DNA from: Alisma plantago-aquatica
Lineage: Eukaryota; Streptophyta; Magnoliopsida; Alismatales; Alismataceae
Assembly (NCBI GenBank): GCA_963693085.1
Contig: OY856413.1
Span: 746,712,056-746,776,055, forward strand
Length of the DNA: 64,000 nt
Direction: 5' to 3'
Below are positions 12,698 through 24,057 of the stretch, one piece after another (position 1 is the first letter of the stretch; the number at the start of each line of letters is the position of its first letter). The position numbers were made by a program, and so were the translations under genes. The notes below the pieces were generated by a model. The model was given only the letters and a program-made list of their open reading frames with translations, searched no databases and was not told the origin of the DNA.

Positions 12698-13086
12698 CAA
12701 CCGATCGACTCTTATGATGAATCGATCGGCTCAGCTTGGTGAATCGATCGACTCATGTGATGAACCGATCAGCTCAGGACAAGTTGAGACAACCGGTTCA
12801 AGGGTTGAACCGATCGACTCAACAACTCCAAACGAGTAAGTTGGGAAAGTTGGGTTGGTGAGAAATATCTTTTTGTTTCACTTGTCCAATTTGATTGGAA
12901 CAAGGATTGGTATTTGGATCAATTCCAAATAAAAGAGGAAAGTCAATCGAGAACTGATCAGGACTACAAACTGATCGGCTCACAAGTGAACTGATCGGCT
13001 CAGGTGCCCCAACCGATCAGTTCAGGTATGAATTGATCGGCTCAGGTCCCCAACCGACCGTTTCATGTTTGAAACGATCGGTTCAG
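12698..13086 (+). promoter_or_regulatory. Array of GAACCGATCGGCTCA-like motifs in U3 of the 5' LTR
   Basis: Two clusters (12698-12821 and 12951-13086) contain about a dozen variants of GAACCGATCGGCTCA, many with the palindromic core CCGATCGG or CGATCG, often 20-25 bases apart. They lie roughly 100-490 bases upstream of the TATA box, where enhancer or repressor sites of an LTR promoter would be. The same array recurs in the 3' LTR, and a looser third block lies in the leader (14198-14375). A binding factor is inferred, not known. Confidence 0.65.
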
Positions 13087-13183
13087 CTGGCGTAGTTGGT
13101 TGTTTTGTGGAAAATCTCGAACCCTTCTACTCCTACTTTAATCCTACATTGTCCGGGTTAGAGAACCCTTTCCCATGACCCTC

Positions 13184-13194
13184 CTATATATATA
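13184..13194 (+). promoter_or_regulatory. TATA box of the copia 5' LTR
   Basis: ctatatatatag, followed by a GC-balanced transcribed-looking stretch. The matching position in the 3' LTR (23517-23524, ctatatatagg) keeps the TATA box although the copies have diverged. Transcription would start about 30 bases downstream. Confidence 0.6.
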
Positions 13195-13728
13195 GGGGTA
13201 TTGGGGGCTTCTCAAGAACAACAACTCAGAACACCTGTTGCTCTGTAAAGTTGTTGTTCTCTTTGGTTGTGGTAACCAAGAAAGCCCGAGCAACTGCTAC
13301 CCGATAAGGGAGGAACAACAAGGGAAAGACAACGGTAGAAAAGTGACTGGTTGCAGGAGAATGTGTCACTGACTAGTACGCCGATAGGAGGGTACGACTC
13401 CTTCCAATTCCTTGTGGGACAAGGAGATCAGAGTTCCAGGTGGTCCGTGTGGACTACTACAGAGGCGGGAGACTTCTGCCGCTCGAAGGACAGTTGTCAA
13501 TCCCGACAGTCCCGGTGAGACCATGAGATGCACAGACACCGTCCAAGACCAGAGGTGAAGACCGCGCAAGCTGTGAGGTAACGTCACCAAGAAAGCCTCA
13601 GGTCAACATATGTCTCTACAAACCATCCTTCCTATTGTATAGACGTTGACACGATTCCTTTATTTTGGGTTTGGGAGAAGAAAAATTTTGTTTCCGCTGC
13701 CTTCTACGATTCCCCAAAAACCCAACAG

Positions 13729-13741
13729 TGGTATCAGAGCC
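13729..13741 (+). other. Primer-binding site of the copia element
   Basis: tggtatcagagcc, one base after the LTR end. It is complementary to the 3' end of initiator methionine tRNA, the usual primer of plant copia elements. Confidence 0.9.
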
Positions 13742-14949
13742 ACATCAACTGCTCTCTACTTTAGGATTATCGATGTGATCGATTTTGGTTTGTCACCTTT
13801 ACTTATTGCATACGATGCGAATAAAATTGGCTTTATGCATGTCCAATCCTAAATCCACAAATCCCAATATGCATATATGATATGTAATATTAATGCACTC
13901 AATATGTGTCACCCTTAAACGAGTTCTGTGGTGGATGTATAGCGTGGTTATGGCCAATAAACCCTATGTCTATGTATGGTTGAATGTGGTTGCTTGCATC
14001 TCAATCTACGCACCAATTCCCTATCTCTTATTCCCGTTGTAACTCGGGATAACTTGAGATTTCTTTCCTACCTTTGCTCCACCCCCCCCCCCCCCCCCCG
14101 AATGTAACTCGGGATTTCTCAAATAACATGTAAATAGGATAGAACTTTTATTTCTTGTTATGTCAAAGAACAGCGGACAACCTAAAGACAACTGAGATGA
14201 TCGGTTCAAGGCGTGAACTGATTGGTTGGCATTCTAGAAGACCGGTTCGTGGAGCGAGACGAGCGGGTGGCTGCCCTGAGGAGATGCATGATGACCAGTG
14301 AACTGATCGGCTGGAGGTTCCATTCGATCGGCTGGTGGCACCCAACCGACCGGCCTGATGGGGAGCTGATCAATCATGGAGATGAGTTGATCAAACCCAT
14401 GACGGAAAAGCACATAGTTCATCTTGTACCGGTTGCATGTGATGTAGACCTAGATGACCGTGATTCCTCTTGGCTCGAGGAATCACATTAGGATGGCCAT
14501 AATCATCACTTTTATTGTTTCGCATGTTTTCTGTGGGATATAGCATGTATATGATACATACTATATATTTTGGTGATTGGATATGTATATGTACCTATAT
14601 AACCAAATCCCTCATCTAAATATTAAGTCTTTTACGCCTTCCATCAGCGACACACTTGAAAAACTTGATTGACCAAGTGTAGGTTACGCCAAAGCGTGGT
14701 GTGCCGTCTATCTCATGGAAGTGTGAAGGGTAAACATGTAGGTTCTGGCAAAGCTGGGTGCATGTTTACTGTGTCGGTTTTTGGGTTAGACTTAACTGGT
14801 GATTCTTAGAGCGTCTAAGCCCAGAGGCACGGAATGTTCATGGCAAGGTGTTGCGCATGTTCATTCATCAAGAGTTGTATATGATGCAATTGGCATGATA
14901 GCCTACCTAAATAGTCAAGATTTAAAAAGGAATCTTTATTCTTCCATAT
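13742..14949 (+). other. Untranslated leader of the copia element
   Basis: No coding sequence. It holds a run of 18 C at 14082-14099 and a third block of CGATCGG-like motifs at 14198-14375 (for example aactgatcggctgg and ccattcgatcggctgg). The leader stops where plastid-derived sequence begins, at about 14950, and resumes at about 18420. Confidence 0.6.
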
Positions 14950-15009
14950 AATATAGACATTTATGGAGGACAAATTGGTTATATCATACTCAGGGAGCGG
15001 AAAAATTAT

Positions 15010-15093
15010 TGGGCCGAGATGGATTTGAACCAGCGTAGACATATTGCCAATGAATTTACAGTCCGTCCCCATTAACCACTCGGGCATCGACCC
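15010..15093 (-). tRNA. trnY-GUA: Plastid-derived trnY-GUA copy
   Basis: 84 bases, the full length of chloroplast tRNA-Tyr, with the long variable arm of this tRNA. The GTA anticodon stretch (tgtaaattc read on the minus strand) is preserved. A few changes from the canonical plastid sequence, as I recall it, lie in the acceptor and D-arm regions. It sits 66 bases from trnE on the same strand, as in chloroplast genomes. A nuclear copy is unlikely to work. Confidence 0.85.
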
Positions 15094-15159
15094 CAGAAGA
15101 ATCAATTCTAGTATTATTAAGAATTGATAATTCATGATCAACTTACTTCCGTAGTATCC

Positions 15160-15232
15160 TACCCCTAGGGGAAGTCGAATCCCCACTGCCTCCTTGAAAG
15201 AGAGATGTCCTAAACTGCTAGACGATGGGGGC
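15160..15232 (-). tRNA. trnE-UUC: Plastid-derived trnE-UUC copy
   Basis: 73 bases, full length for chloroplast tRNA-Glu, with the TTC anticodon in ctctttcaag on the minus strand. Several substitutions affect stems (for example agcagtttagg where agtggttcagg is usual). In chloroplasts this tRNA also feeds tetrapyrrole synthesis; the nuclear copy is presumed dead. Confidence 0.85.
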
Positions 15233-15478
15233 ATACCTGCCCGATCGCCATCTGACTATGATCATAGTATGAGCAGTTTTTTGAAATTGTCAATATAAAT
15301 AATGGAATAGTACGACTAAATCCAAAAAATGTTTCCTAGTTTATTTTATTTCTTTCATATAAGATAAGTTTTTTTTATTTCTTCATAAATGAATCAGGCC
15401 CTTTATATCTATTCGATAAAGAAACTTTTCGACGCAAATTGGAAACCCCAGACACAAAGTATGGAAAGGTGTCTATCA

Positions 15479-16094
<616 letters not shown>

Positions 16095-16199
16095 ACCTCG
16101 TCGGTACCAGAAAAAAATATGCCCTTCCTTATTCTTATCTTTCTTACCATTATCTTATACAGAATTCATTCAGATTGTGAAACACATTGCAATTCAATC

Positions 16200-16745
16200 T
16201 GACTTAATTCCAAAAAAAAAATTATATAGATATAACCTTTTTATATATTTATATATGTATATACAATATATATATAGATTATATATAGATATAGAATCGA
16301 TAAGAAATTAAAGATAGTTTCTATTAAATTCTAATTAATCTCTATTAATTAGAATTCTTTCTATTGTATTTTGGAACTCTTTTATTTTTTGAATTTCTTT
16401 ATTAATTAGTCAATATATAAAAATGACTTAATATGTAGATTTGGATTTCTTTATATCATATATTAATTATTCATTAAATTAAGAAATAAATATTAATAAT
16501 AATAAAGAAATTAATTTCTTTAATTTAAGAAAATTAATAAAAGAAATAGAAATATATAATAATAAGTTTTAATTAAGATAAAAGAAATATATAAAATTGA
16601 TTTCATTAAAATAGATATATAAAATCAAAATAGATCATAGATATATCAATTTTTATTAAGATTAAGTCAAAATTATCATTTTGCATTTTTGTTATTAATT
16701 GGATATAATAAGGTTATTATTATTGGGATTCCCTTAAAAATGAAG
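16200..16745. other. Very AT-rich plastid spacer
   Basis: Long runs of A and T with ttaatt and atata repeats, between psbZ and trnG as in chloroplast genomes. No gene. Confidence 0.6.
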
Positions 16746-16848
16746 AAAGTTCCCAACCCTGTACAAATATGATCCAGACGCATATATGATATATCATATA
16801 TGTCATATATGTGTGGACATATGCGTATGTATCAGGAACGAAGAAAAT

Positions 16849-16919
16849 GTGGATATGGTCGAATGGTAAAATTTCTCCTTACCAAGGAGAAGATGTGGGT
16901 TCGATTCCCGCTATCCGTC
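16849..16919 (+). tRNA. trnG-GCC: Plastid-derived trnG-GCC copy with mutated anticodon
   Basis: Matches chloroplast tRNA-Gly from ggatat...gtcgaatggt to ggttcgattcccgctatcc. The anticodon, GCC in the plastid gene, reads ACC here (ccttaccaagg). The first acceptor pair is also altered (gt...gt in place of gc...gc), as is the variable/T-stem region (gatgtggg for gacgcggg). All are G-to-A or C-to-T type changes. With ACC it would no longer read glycine codons. Confidence 0.85.
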
Positions 16920-17060
16920 TATGTTGACAAAATAGAATATGATAGGTAATTCAGTATAGTTGATTATGGTCGTAGTTTGAGCTTTCGACTTTCCCACACC
17001 GAAGTAGTCATTAATTACTAGGTAAGATAATAAGACAAATCTATTTTGTCAAAAAAATAT

Positions 17061-17133
17061 TGCGGAGACAGGATTTGAACCTGTGACCTCAAGGTTATGA
17101 GCCTTGCGAGCTACCAAATTGCTCTACTCCACG
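17061..17133 (-). tRNA. trnfM-CAU: Plastid-derived trnfM-CAU copy
   Basis: Complement of the chloroplast initiator tRNA: tgcggagacaggatttgaac at the 3' end and the CAT anticodon (ggttatgagcc on the plus strand). Small changes in the acceptor and T stems. Position and strand relative to trnG and rps14 match chloroplast order. Confidence 0.85.
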
Positions 17134-17297
17134 CTAAAGTACTAGGAACTAATAACTAATGGGCAAAGAAATATTAGATATGCCCCTCTACCATATCCAT
17201 ACAAATAGAATAGTCCATTTATACATAATGGTAAAGGGCCCCCTCTATGATCATAAATCATAGAGATCCATACAAAGCATAAATGATATTTTTATCC

Positions 17298-17465
17298 TTA
17301 CCAACTTGATCTTGTTGCACCCGGTAACAAACATGCATGAACCATTTCTCGAAGTATGTGTCCAGATAGTCCAAAGTCTCGATAGTTAGCTCTGGGCCTT
17401 CCGGTCAAAAAACAATGTCGATGGAGACGTATGGGTGTACTGTTACGTGGTGAGGATTGCAATTT
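17298..17465 (-). pseudogene. rps14: Plastid rps14 3' part
   Basis: The minus strand reads the C-terminal half of plastid ribosomal protein S14: [17 protein letters not shown], then LPGATR and a final Trp before the TAA at 17298-17300. The normal protein has about 100 residues. Only some 50-55 are recognisable before identity fades near 17465, where sequence leading into an rps7 piece begins. Confidence 0.8.
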
Positions 17466-17530
17466 TCATTAGGATCGTCTGACAGGAATAATATTCTATG
17501 ACTTACATCAGTATCTCAATTTCAATTCAA

Positions 17531-17637
17531 ACTTGATGAGTTGATCCGCCTACACGTCTTGCTTTTACTGCTATATCAGGAGTTACTCCATGTATTGCTT
17601 TACGTAAAATAGATAGTGGATTTGTTTCTATCTTTAG
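17531..17637 (-). pseudogene. rps7: Plastid rps7 internal fragment
   Basis: The minus strand reads [17 protein letters not shown], then [18 protein letters not shown], a well-conserved internal part of plastid ribosomal protein S7 (full length about 155 residues). After THQV a TGA appears and similarity fades. rps7 normally lies in the chloroplast inverted repeat, so its place beside rps14 shows the insert is a mosaic. Confidence 0.82.
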
Positions 17638-17956
17638 GCTCGAGGATTAACAAAATTTTATAACAAAAAAATGATATTCATTCATGTTTTTAAAGATGAC
17701 GGATGATCCTTTATTATTCTGACATTTATACCAGATAAAATACTTTATTTTATTGTGGCAAGTCAACCATAAATTCTTCTAATTTCAATTATTTATCCTA
17801 AAAATAAATTGATCTGACTGTACTTCGCGCTCCGAATTATTGATGGTTCAATCAATCTTTCTTGGGTGAAACATAATTAGAGTAGAAGATTTAAAATAGA
17901 TATGGAGCATTCTATAAAAACATTTTGCAATGGATTTACCTAAAAATAGAACTTAG

Positions 17957-18208
<252 letters not shown>

Positions 18209-18650
18209 TATTCGATTTTTCTAATATTAGAATTTTTTTTAATACTAAAAAAAGTACATTACATACTTTATTAACTAAAATGACTTGTCGTTTGATTCTT
18301 CAAATTATATCAACACTTCATTCAATCCTATAATTACTTATTCATTGAAACAATACCTTCGGGAAGGACTGATTTGAGGATGAGGAATTAGCGGATCCGC
18401 TTTCTTTCTTCCTTCCCGTTGGGCGATCAGCCAAAGCTGAGTCATGACTTGATGAAATATGGATCTTGACCCACTATAAGATTGTACATTGCAATCTTAT
18501 GAATGGATGGTGAGGGCTATCAATTTGAACAAATATAGTGGGAGCGATAATTAATTAAAGTCCTAATTATATTGTCAACCTTTCAAATCAATCAAATAAG
18601 TCAAAATTGAGTTTTGAACTAAATTGCATGTATTTTCTTTTGTAGTACAA

Positions 18651-19503
18651 ATGACAACAAACAACAATCACTTTTCGTTGCGATCGATCCTTGAAAAGGA
18701 CAAGCTGAATGAGACTAACTCCCATGACTGGTTTAGGACATTGAGAATTGTTCTCACTCAAGAGTGAAAGTTCTATGTCCTGGATACTCCAGCTCTAGAG
18801 GAACCTGCTCCTACCGCACCAAAGGTAGAAAAGGATGCTTATATGAAGCATTTTGAAGATTCCATTGATGCAAAGTGCTTGATGTTGTGCTCCATGAACC
18901 ACGAGTTGCAGAGACAACATGAGAACATGGGTGTCATTGAGATGATTCAGCATCTCAAGAACATGTATGAAGATCAAGCACGACAAGAGAGATATGATGT
19001 CTCCAGGGCATTGTTCAAGTGTGTCATGACAGAAGGAGGTCTAGTTGGTCCTCACATGCTCAAAATGATTGGGTATGTGGAGAACCTGACAAGACTGGGA
19101 TTTCCCCTGAGCCAAGAGTTGGCTAATGACGTGATACTGCAATCGTTGCCAGAATCCTACAGTCAGTTTGTGATGAACTACAACATGAACAACTTTGACA
19201 AGCCATTGATAGAGTTGTTGGGCATGTTGAGGATAGCCGAGACACAGATGAAGAAGGACAAGCCTAAGTCTTTGATGATGATCAGCAACAAGAAAGGCAA
19301 GTCCAAGTGAAAGGGCAAAGGCAAGGCTAAGAAAGGTTCTGATGCTATCTAGTAGCCCAAGTCATCTTCAACTCTCAAGGCCAAGGGAGGCGTGACCAAG
19401 AGAGGCAATTGCCACCATTGTCAAAAGCTAGGACATTGGAAAAGGAATTGTCCACTCTATCTGGAAGAACCAAAGAAGAAGGAGGCAACGGACGTCTCCA
19501 CCT
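18651..19503 (+). pseudogene. Ty1/copia gag
   Basis: Starts MTTNNNHFSLRSILEKDKL. It reads through the UBN2-like gag core (DWFRTLRIVLTQE, then MKHFEDSIDAKCLMLCSM) and a coiled part, ending in a Lys-rich stretch and the zinc knuckle CHHCQKLGHWKRNC (CX2CX4HX4C, all ligands present). The longest uninterrupted run is 18843-19310. In-frame stops lie at 18766 (TGA), at 19308 and twice near 19350. Gag would build the virus-like particle and package element RNA. The knuckle is intact although the gene is dead. Confidence 0.9.
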
Positions 19504-21831
19504 GAAGGTGTCATGAATTAAACTTGTAACACTTTTTAAGGTATATGATACCAAGATATAAAGTGTAAAGCACCCAATAAATGGGGCACGTGTTTCCGCC
19601 ATAGATAGGAGTACTTTATTTCATGTAATATAGTTATGAACTGCTATTTCATATTTGTCAATGAATATAAACACCATAATTTTCTTGCATATTGTATGAC
19701 AATGATGGCAATTAATAAAGTTGATGTTTCAATATTTGTGGCAATACCTTGTTTATCTTGTAGTACTTGGTATGCATAAGATAAAATGATACCTAAAAGT
19801 TATTGATAACTCAAACAATCAAATTAACATAAATTATGAGAAATTCATTTCTAGTATCCATATGATGGATAAGTCTAGACTCTTTTGGTTATAGAACCAG
19901 TAAGAGACATGAATCTATTAGACATGATTAATAAATCTTCACTAGTAGTAGTGGGAGAATGATTATCCTATTAGGTATAATACATGTGATGTATTTACAT
20001 ACCTATTAGAGTTAATGCTAGTACTTCAAATGGTGTTTAGAGAAATACCAATATGAATATCTTGAAGTATTCAAGAATATCATAAATGAAGTACGAATTT
20101 GGGAAAGTATTAATTCTTGATGAGATCAATGAATGAAATACTTGGACCAAATGTTTGAGATCCTTATGAGTAATTATGATTTTGTATCATAGTGAGCTCA
20201 TGATTAAGGCATGGTGATGACTAAATCAATAAGGAGTCATACTCTAAGGAGTTAGAGGTTGATTATCAAATAACTAATTACTTCTTAAATAAATAATACC
20301 CTACACTAATAAAGGACATTAAGAATCACAAAGGGTTGTGAGTTCTTATATCCTTGATAGATACACCTCGATTATCTATGTGATGAGTTGGTCATGTGAT
20401 GAATCAACTATCTAGATGAATATGAGGAACCGGATTTTGAGTTATTGTTTATGACCATTACATCCTAAATGACTTCCATGTGAACCATAAGGTATGCCCT
20501 TGATGGTAGCACCTATTGGGATAAAATCCATAAGTGTGAATGAGTCTGAAGCGTTAAGACACATGGATAACATTTTGAGAAGGATGATTCTTGTTGATTG
20601 CAACTTAATGACTAAGATATTTGGCATAAGGATACTAAAACTGCATTCCTAAGAGGAATAAAAACAAGGATGTGTACGTGACACAACCTATAAGGTTTAT
20701 GAATCCATTAATGCAAATGAAGTCTATAAGTTACAATGGACTAATCAATGTGATTGATTGAGTACAGGAAACTCAGAACTGTGATCTTTACTTTGATAAT
20801 ATAGTCAAAGGGTTTGACTGATATGACAAAGATAAAGAAGGGATCTGTGATTTAGTGGGAGCATGTTTGCATTCCACATATCGATGAGGAATGAGATGTT
20901 CTAAAAATGGAATTCTTTGTGGAAATTATCTTTAGGGAGGATAGAGATATTTCCTATGTGATAGGAATAGAGATCTATAGAGATAGTTCTCGAAAACCTC
21001 TTGACCTAAAAAGAGAGAGCATACATTGGCAATCTATACTGAAGGGTTCAGTGTGCACAGATTCAGTGGGAGAAAACTTGTCCATGTTACATGGAGTTGT
21101 CCAATTCTTATGAAGAATGGGAACACTAAGAATAGATATGGATCTATCATGTATGTAATCATACCATTATCTTGCATGTATAGGACATAGCAAGAACAAA
21201 ATGCATTCATCATCTTATATGTAGGACATGAAAATATGATGTGCTCATCCTGATAACTCGTATGTGGGACATGACGAGTGGATGTCTGTCTAGTTCTAGT
21301 AAGGGTTACTAGAATACCATAAGAACTTGATAAGTACTAGTTCTATGGAAATAAGGAAGGGTTCACTGTAAAGAGTTACACTAATGCGAACTTCCGAAAA
21401 GGATAAAAGATTTATCACAAAATATATATGGGATATATAAAAGTGAATGTTAGTTGATAAATGGAAACGTTCCAATAAAACCGTTTAAAAGGAAAAACCA
21501 AGTATCCGTGTGTTAGAGAACATTAGTGGATACTATATGGATCTGGAAGTTCATGAGATGAACTTATAGATATTCTAATCTTTGATGACAAGTAAGGAGT
21601 ACTTGGGCATGCAATGTGGCTAAAGGTTAGAAAAGGAATACTAGATCACATATTACGGAAACTCCATCTCATACATATGACGTACAATGAAGAGATGAGA
21701 GACATGTAGTTAATACCGACTTTGGCAAGGTGTTTCCATAACTCACTATGTTAACACTAGAGAATAGTAACATGTGGGACATGTTTGAAGATCACTAAGA
21801 ATATAATTCAAGGGTGATTGGCTCATAGTGC
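19504..21831 (+). pseudogene. Decayed copia pol region
   Basis: No long open frame, but islands survive. KTAFLRG and VYVTQPIRF near 20636-20700 match the reverse-transcriptase motif usually reading KTAFLNG then VYMEQPEGF. SYVIGIEIYRDSSRKPLDL at about 20955-21010 matches the region joining RT and RNase H. YTNANF-like remains lie near 21385. Protease and integrase are not recognisable, and the whole is shorter than a normal copia pol (about 3.5-4 kb), so parts are deleted. Confidence 0.7.
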
Positions 21832-21840
21832 AAGTGGGAG
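21832..21840 (+). other. Polypurine tract of the copia element
   Basis: aagtgggag, two bases before the 3' LTR; the standard plus-strand primer site of plant copia elements. Confidence 0.8.
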
Positions 21841-21842
21841 TC

Positions 21843-24057
21843 TGTTGGTATGTATGCCCTGAGAGCCAATCATGGGATGATTGGTGAGATACATTAAGAT
21901 TGATTTGATAAACATCAAAGACAAGCTTCCAATTCTTTCTTGTTCAGTCATATGAGATAATGATAGAACAGATTGAATGTCTATGGAATGACAATACTCA
22001 ATGATGTATGCTTTCAAGTTGAGGACCTGAACGATGAGATCATACGGATGCTAAGAGTTTGTACGTTCTTATTATGTCCTTAGTCGGATGTCATTGTGGA
22101 AGGTAGATAGACAACAATGACACACAAAACTAGATTGTGGTGTTGGTTGATGATAGAATCTCATTAGTCATGATATGGAGATATCAAACCAAACACATAG
22201 GTACTTGTTAGAGAACAAGTATACCAGACAGACCCACTGTGAGTTTGACACATGGAACCATGACATGGTAGTCACAGTCATTTCTCATAGTGATGGTGGT
22301 GAGTGTGATTCTTTGACCTGAAATCACTACACTCAACACATGTCATTGGGTACACTTTGACATCATCAAATGCAGTCCTGAAGCATGGGTTGTTATAAAG
22401 GTGATGGTTGGGTGGCTTTGACACATGGGGCTTTTGAGGGGTAAGTGATAGATATGGGATTTGTCCCTCCTGAGGGAGTTTGATATCCATGGCCACTTGA
22501 TGAGTAGGATTGAGATAGGTGTGCGCACGCATGTGTGAATCAGTATGTGATATTGATGTCATACATTTCTCCTCCAATCTACTCTGAGATCAAGAAAGTG
22601 AATGAACGTTGTCAGGATGATTGTTCCATGCCTTGAGTTCATTCGGGATATCAGTGATAAAGGAATTATACATTTGCTGTAACACCATTCATGGATTGTA
22701 GGATGGAAAGTTATTCTCCAACTTTCCCTTTTCACTTGGGTAGCACTGATGTGCGACTAGGCCCCGCTCTTTACTTGTGAAGTCATAAGTGTTATGGACT
22801 TTCACGCCAACGTGAAATGGACCTATAGGGTCACACACATAGGATTTAACTTGGAAGAGGAGTTTATCCACAAACGATGTTTAGATTGATTACTAAAGGA
22901 GTTTAGTTTATTAAACACTCAATCAATTGATTACTTAGTATCATAGTGTTCAAGGTGTTGGACCGATTGATTAGAGTATCAGATTGATTGAAACTGGAAT
23001 TGACTGATTTTGCATAGGCTGCACTCCCAACCGATCGTCTCATATGATGAACCGATCGACTCAGCTTGGTGAACTGATCAGCTCATGTGATGAATCGATC
23101 GACTCAGGACAGGTTGAGATGACCGGTTCAAGGGTTGAACCGATCGGCTCAAGGGTTGAACCGATCGGCTCAATAGGTCCAAATGAGCAAGTTGGGAAAG
23201 TCAGGTTGGTGAGAAATTTCTTTTCGTTTCACTTGTCCAATTTGATTGGAACAAGGATTGGTATTTGGATCAATTTGAAACAAAAGAGGAAAAGTCAATC
23301 GGGAACTGATCAAGACCATGAACCGATCAGCTCAGGTGCCCCAACCGATCGGTTCAGGTGTGAACTGATCGGCTCAGGTCCCCAAATGACCGTTTCATGT
23401 TTGAAACAATTGGTTCAGCTGGTGCAATTGGTTGTTTTGTGGAAAATCTTGAACCCTTCTACTCCTGGTTTAATCCCACATTTCCCGGGGTAGAGAACCC
23501 TGTCCCATGACCATCCTATATATAGGGATATTGGGGGCTTCTCAGGAACAACAACTCAAAACACCAGTTGCTCTATAAAGTTGTCGTTCTCTTTGGTTGT
23601 GGTAACCAAGAGAGCCCGAGCAATTGCTACCTAATAAGGGAGGCACAACAAGGGAAAGACAACTGCAGAAAAGTGACTGGTTGTAGGAGAGTGTGTTAGT
23701 GATTAGTACACCGAAAGGAGGGTACGACTCCTTCTGATTCCTTGTGGGACAAGGAAATCGGAGTTCTAGGTGGTCCGTGTAGACTACTACAGAGGCGGGA
23801 GACTTCTGTCGCTTGGAGGACAGCTGTCAATCCCGACAGTCCCGGTGAGACCAGGAGCTGCACAGACACCGTCCAAGACTGGAGGTGAAGACCACACAAG
23901 CCGTGAGGTAACGTTACTGAGCAAGCCTCGGGATAAGGTATGTCTCTACAAACCATCCTTCCTATTGTATAGACGTTGACACGATTCCTTTATTCTGGGT
24001 TTGGGAGAAGAAAATTTTTGTTTCCGCTGCCTTCTCTAATTCCCCTAAAACCCAACA
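21843..24057 (+). repeat. 3' LTR of the copia element (2215 bp)
   Basis: Matches 11508-13727 end to end (starts tgttggtatg, ends acccaaca) and is followed by the target duplicate actta. It contains the motif array at 23029-23418 and a TATA box at 23517. The two LTRs differ at roughly 6-7 % of sites in the part I compared by eye. Confidence 0.93.
23029..23418 (+). promoter_or_regulatory. CGATCG-type motif array, 3' LTR copy
   Basis: Counterpart of 12698-13086: clusters at 23029-23172 and 23302-23418. Individual motifs differ in number and exact sequence from the 5' copy (one gaaccgatcggctca unit is duplicated at 23136-23172), so the array drifts by unit gain as well as by substitution. Confidence 0.6.

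Larger units (their letters stand above)
11508..13727 (+). repeat. 5' LTR of the copia element (2220 bp)
   Basis: Starts tgttggtatgtatgccc and ends acccaaca directly before the primer-binding site; the copy at 21843-24057 matches along its length. Upstream of a TATA box at 13184 lies a dense array of CGATCG-type motifs (annotated separately). The sequence after the TATA box (about 13220 onward) would be the transcribed R and U5 part. Confidence 0.93.

Noticed and set aside
12698..13086. CRISPR-like appearance of the regularly spaced CGATCG motifs
   Set aside because: Plant nuclear context, units degenerate and short, spacing irregular, no spacers of fixed length; they are LTR promoter-region repeats.
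14082..14099. Run of 18 C
   Set aside because: Real as written but homopolymer length is prone to assembly error and a single run does not make a G-quadruplex motif of interest.
14815..15234. 139-codon minus-strand frame across trnY and trnE
   Set aside because: It is a chance frame through two plastid tRNA copies and their spacer.
17061..17133. Functional nuclear tRNA genes
   Set aside because: The tRNA-like sequences are all plastid copies within a mosaic insert, with stem or anticodon changes; no independent nuclear tRNA gene was seen.
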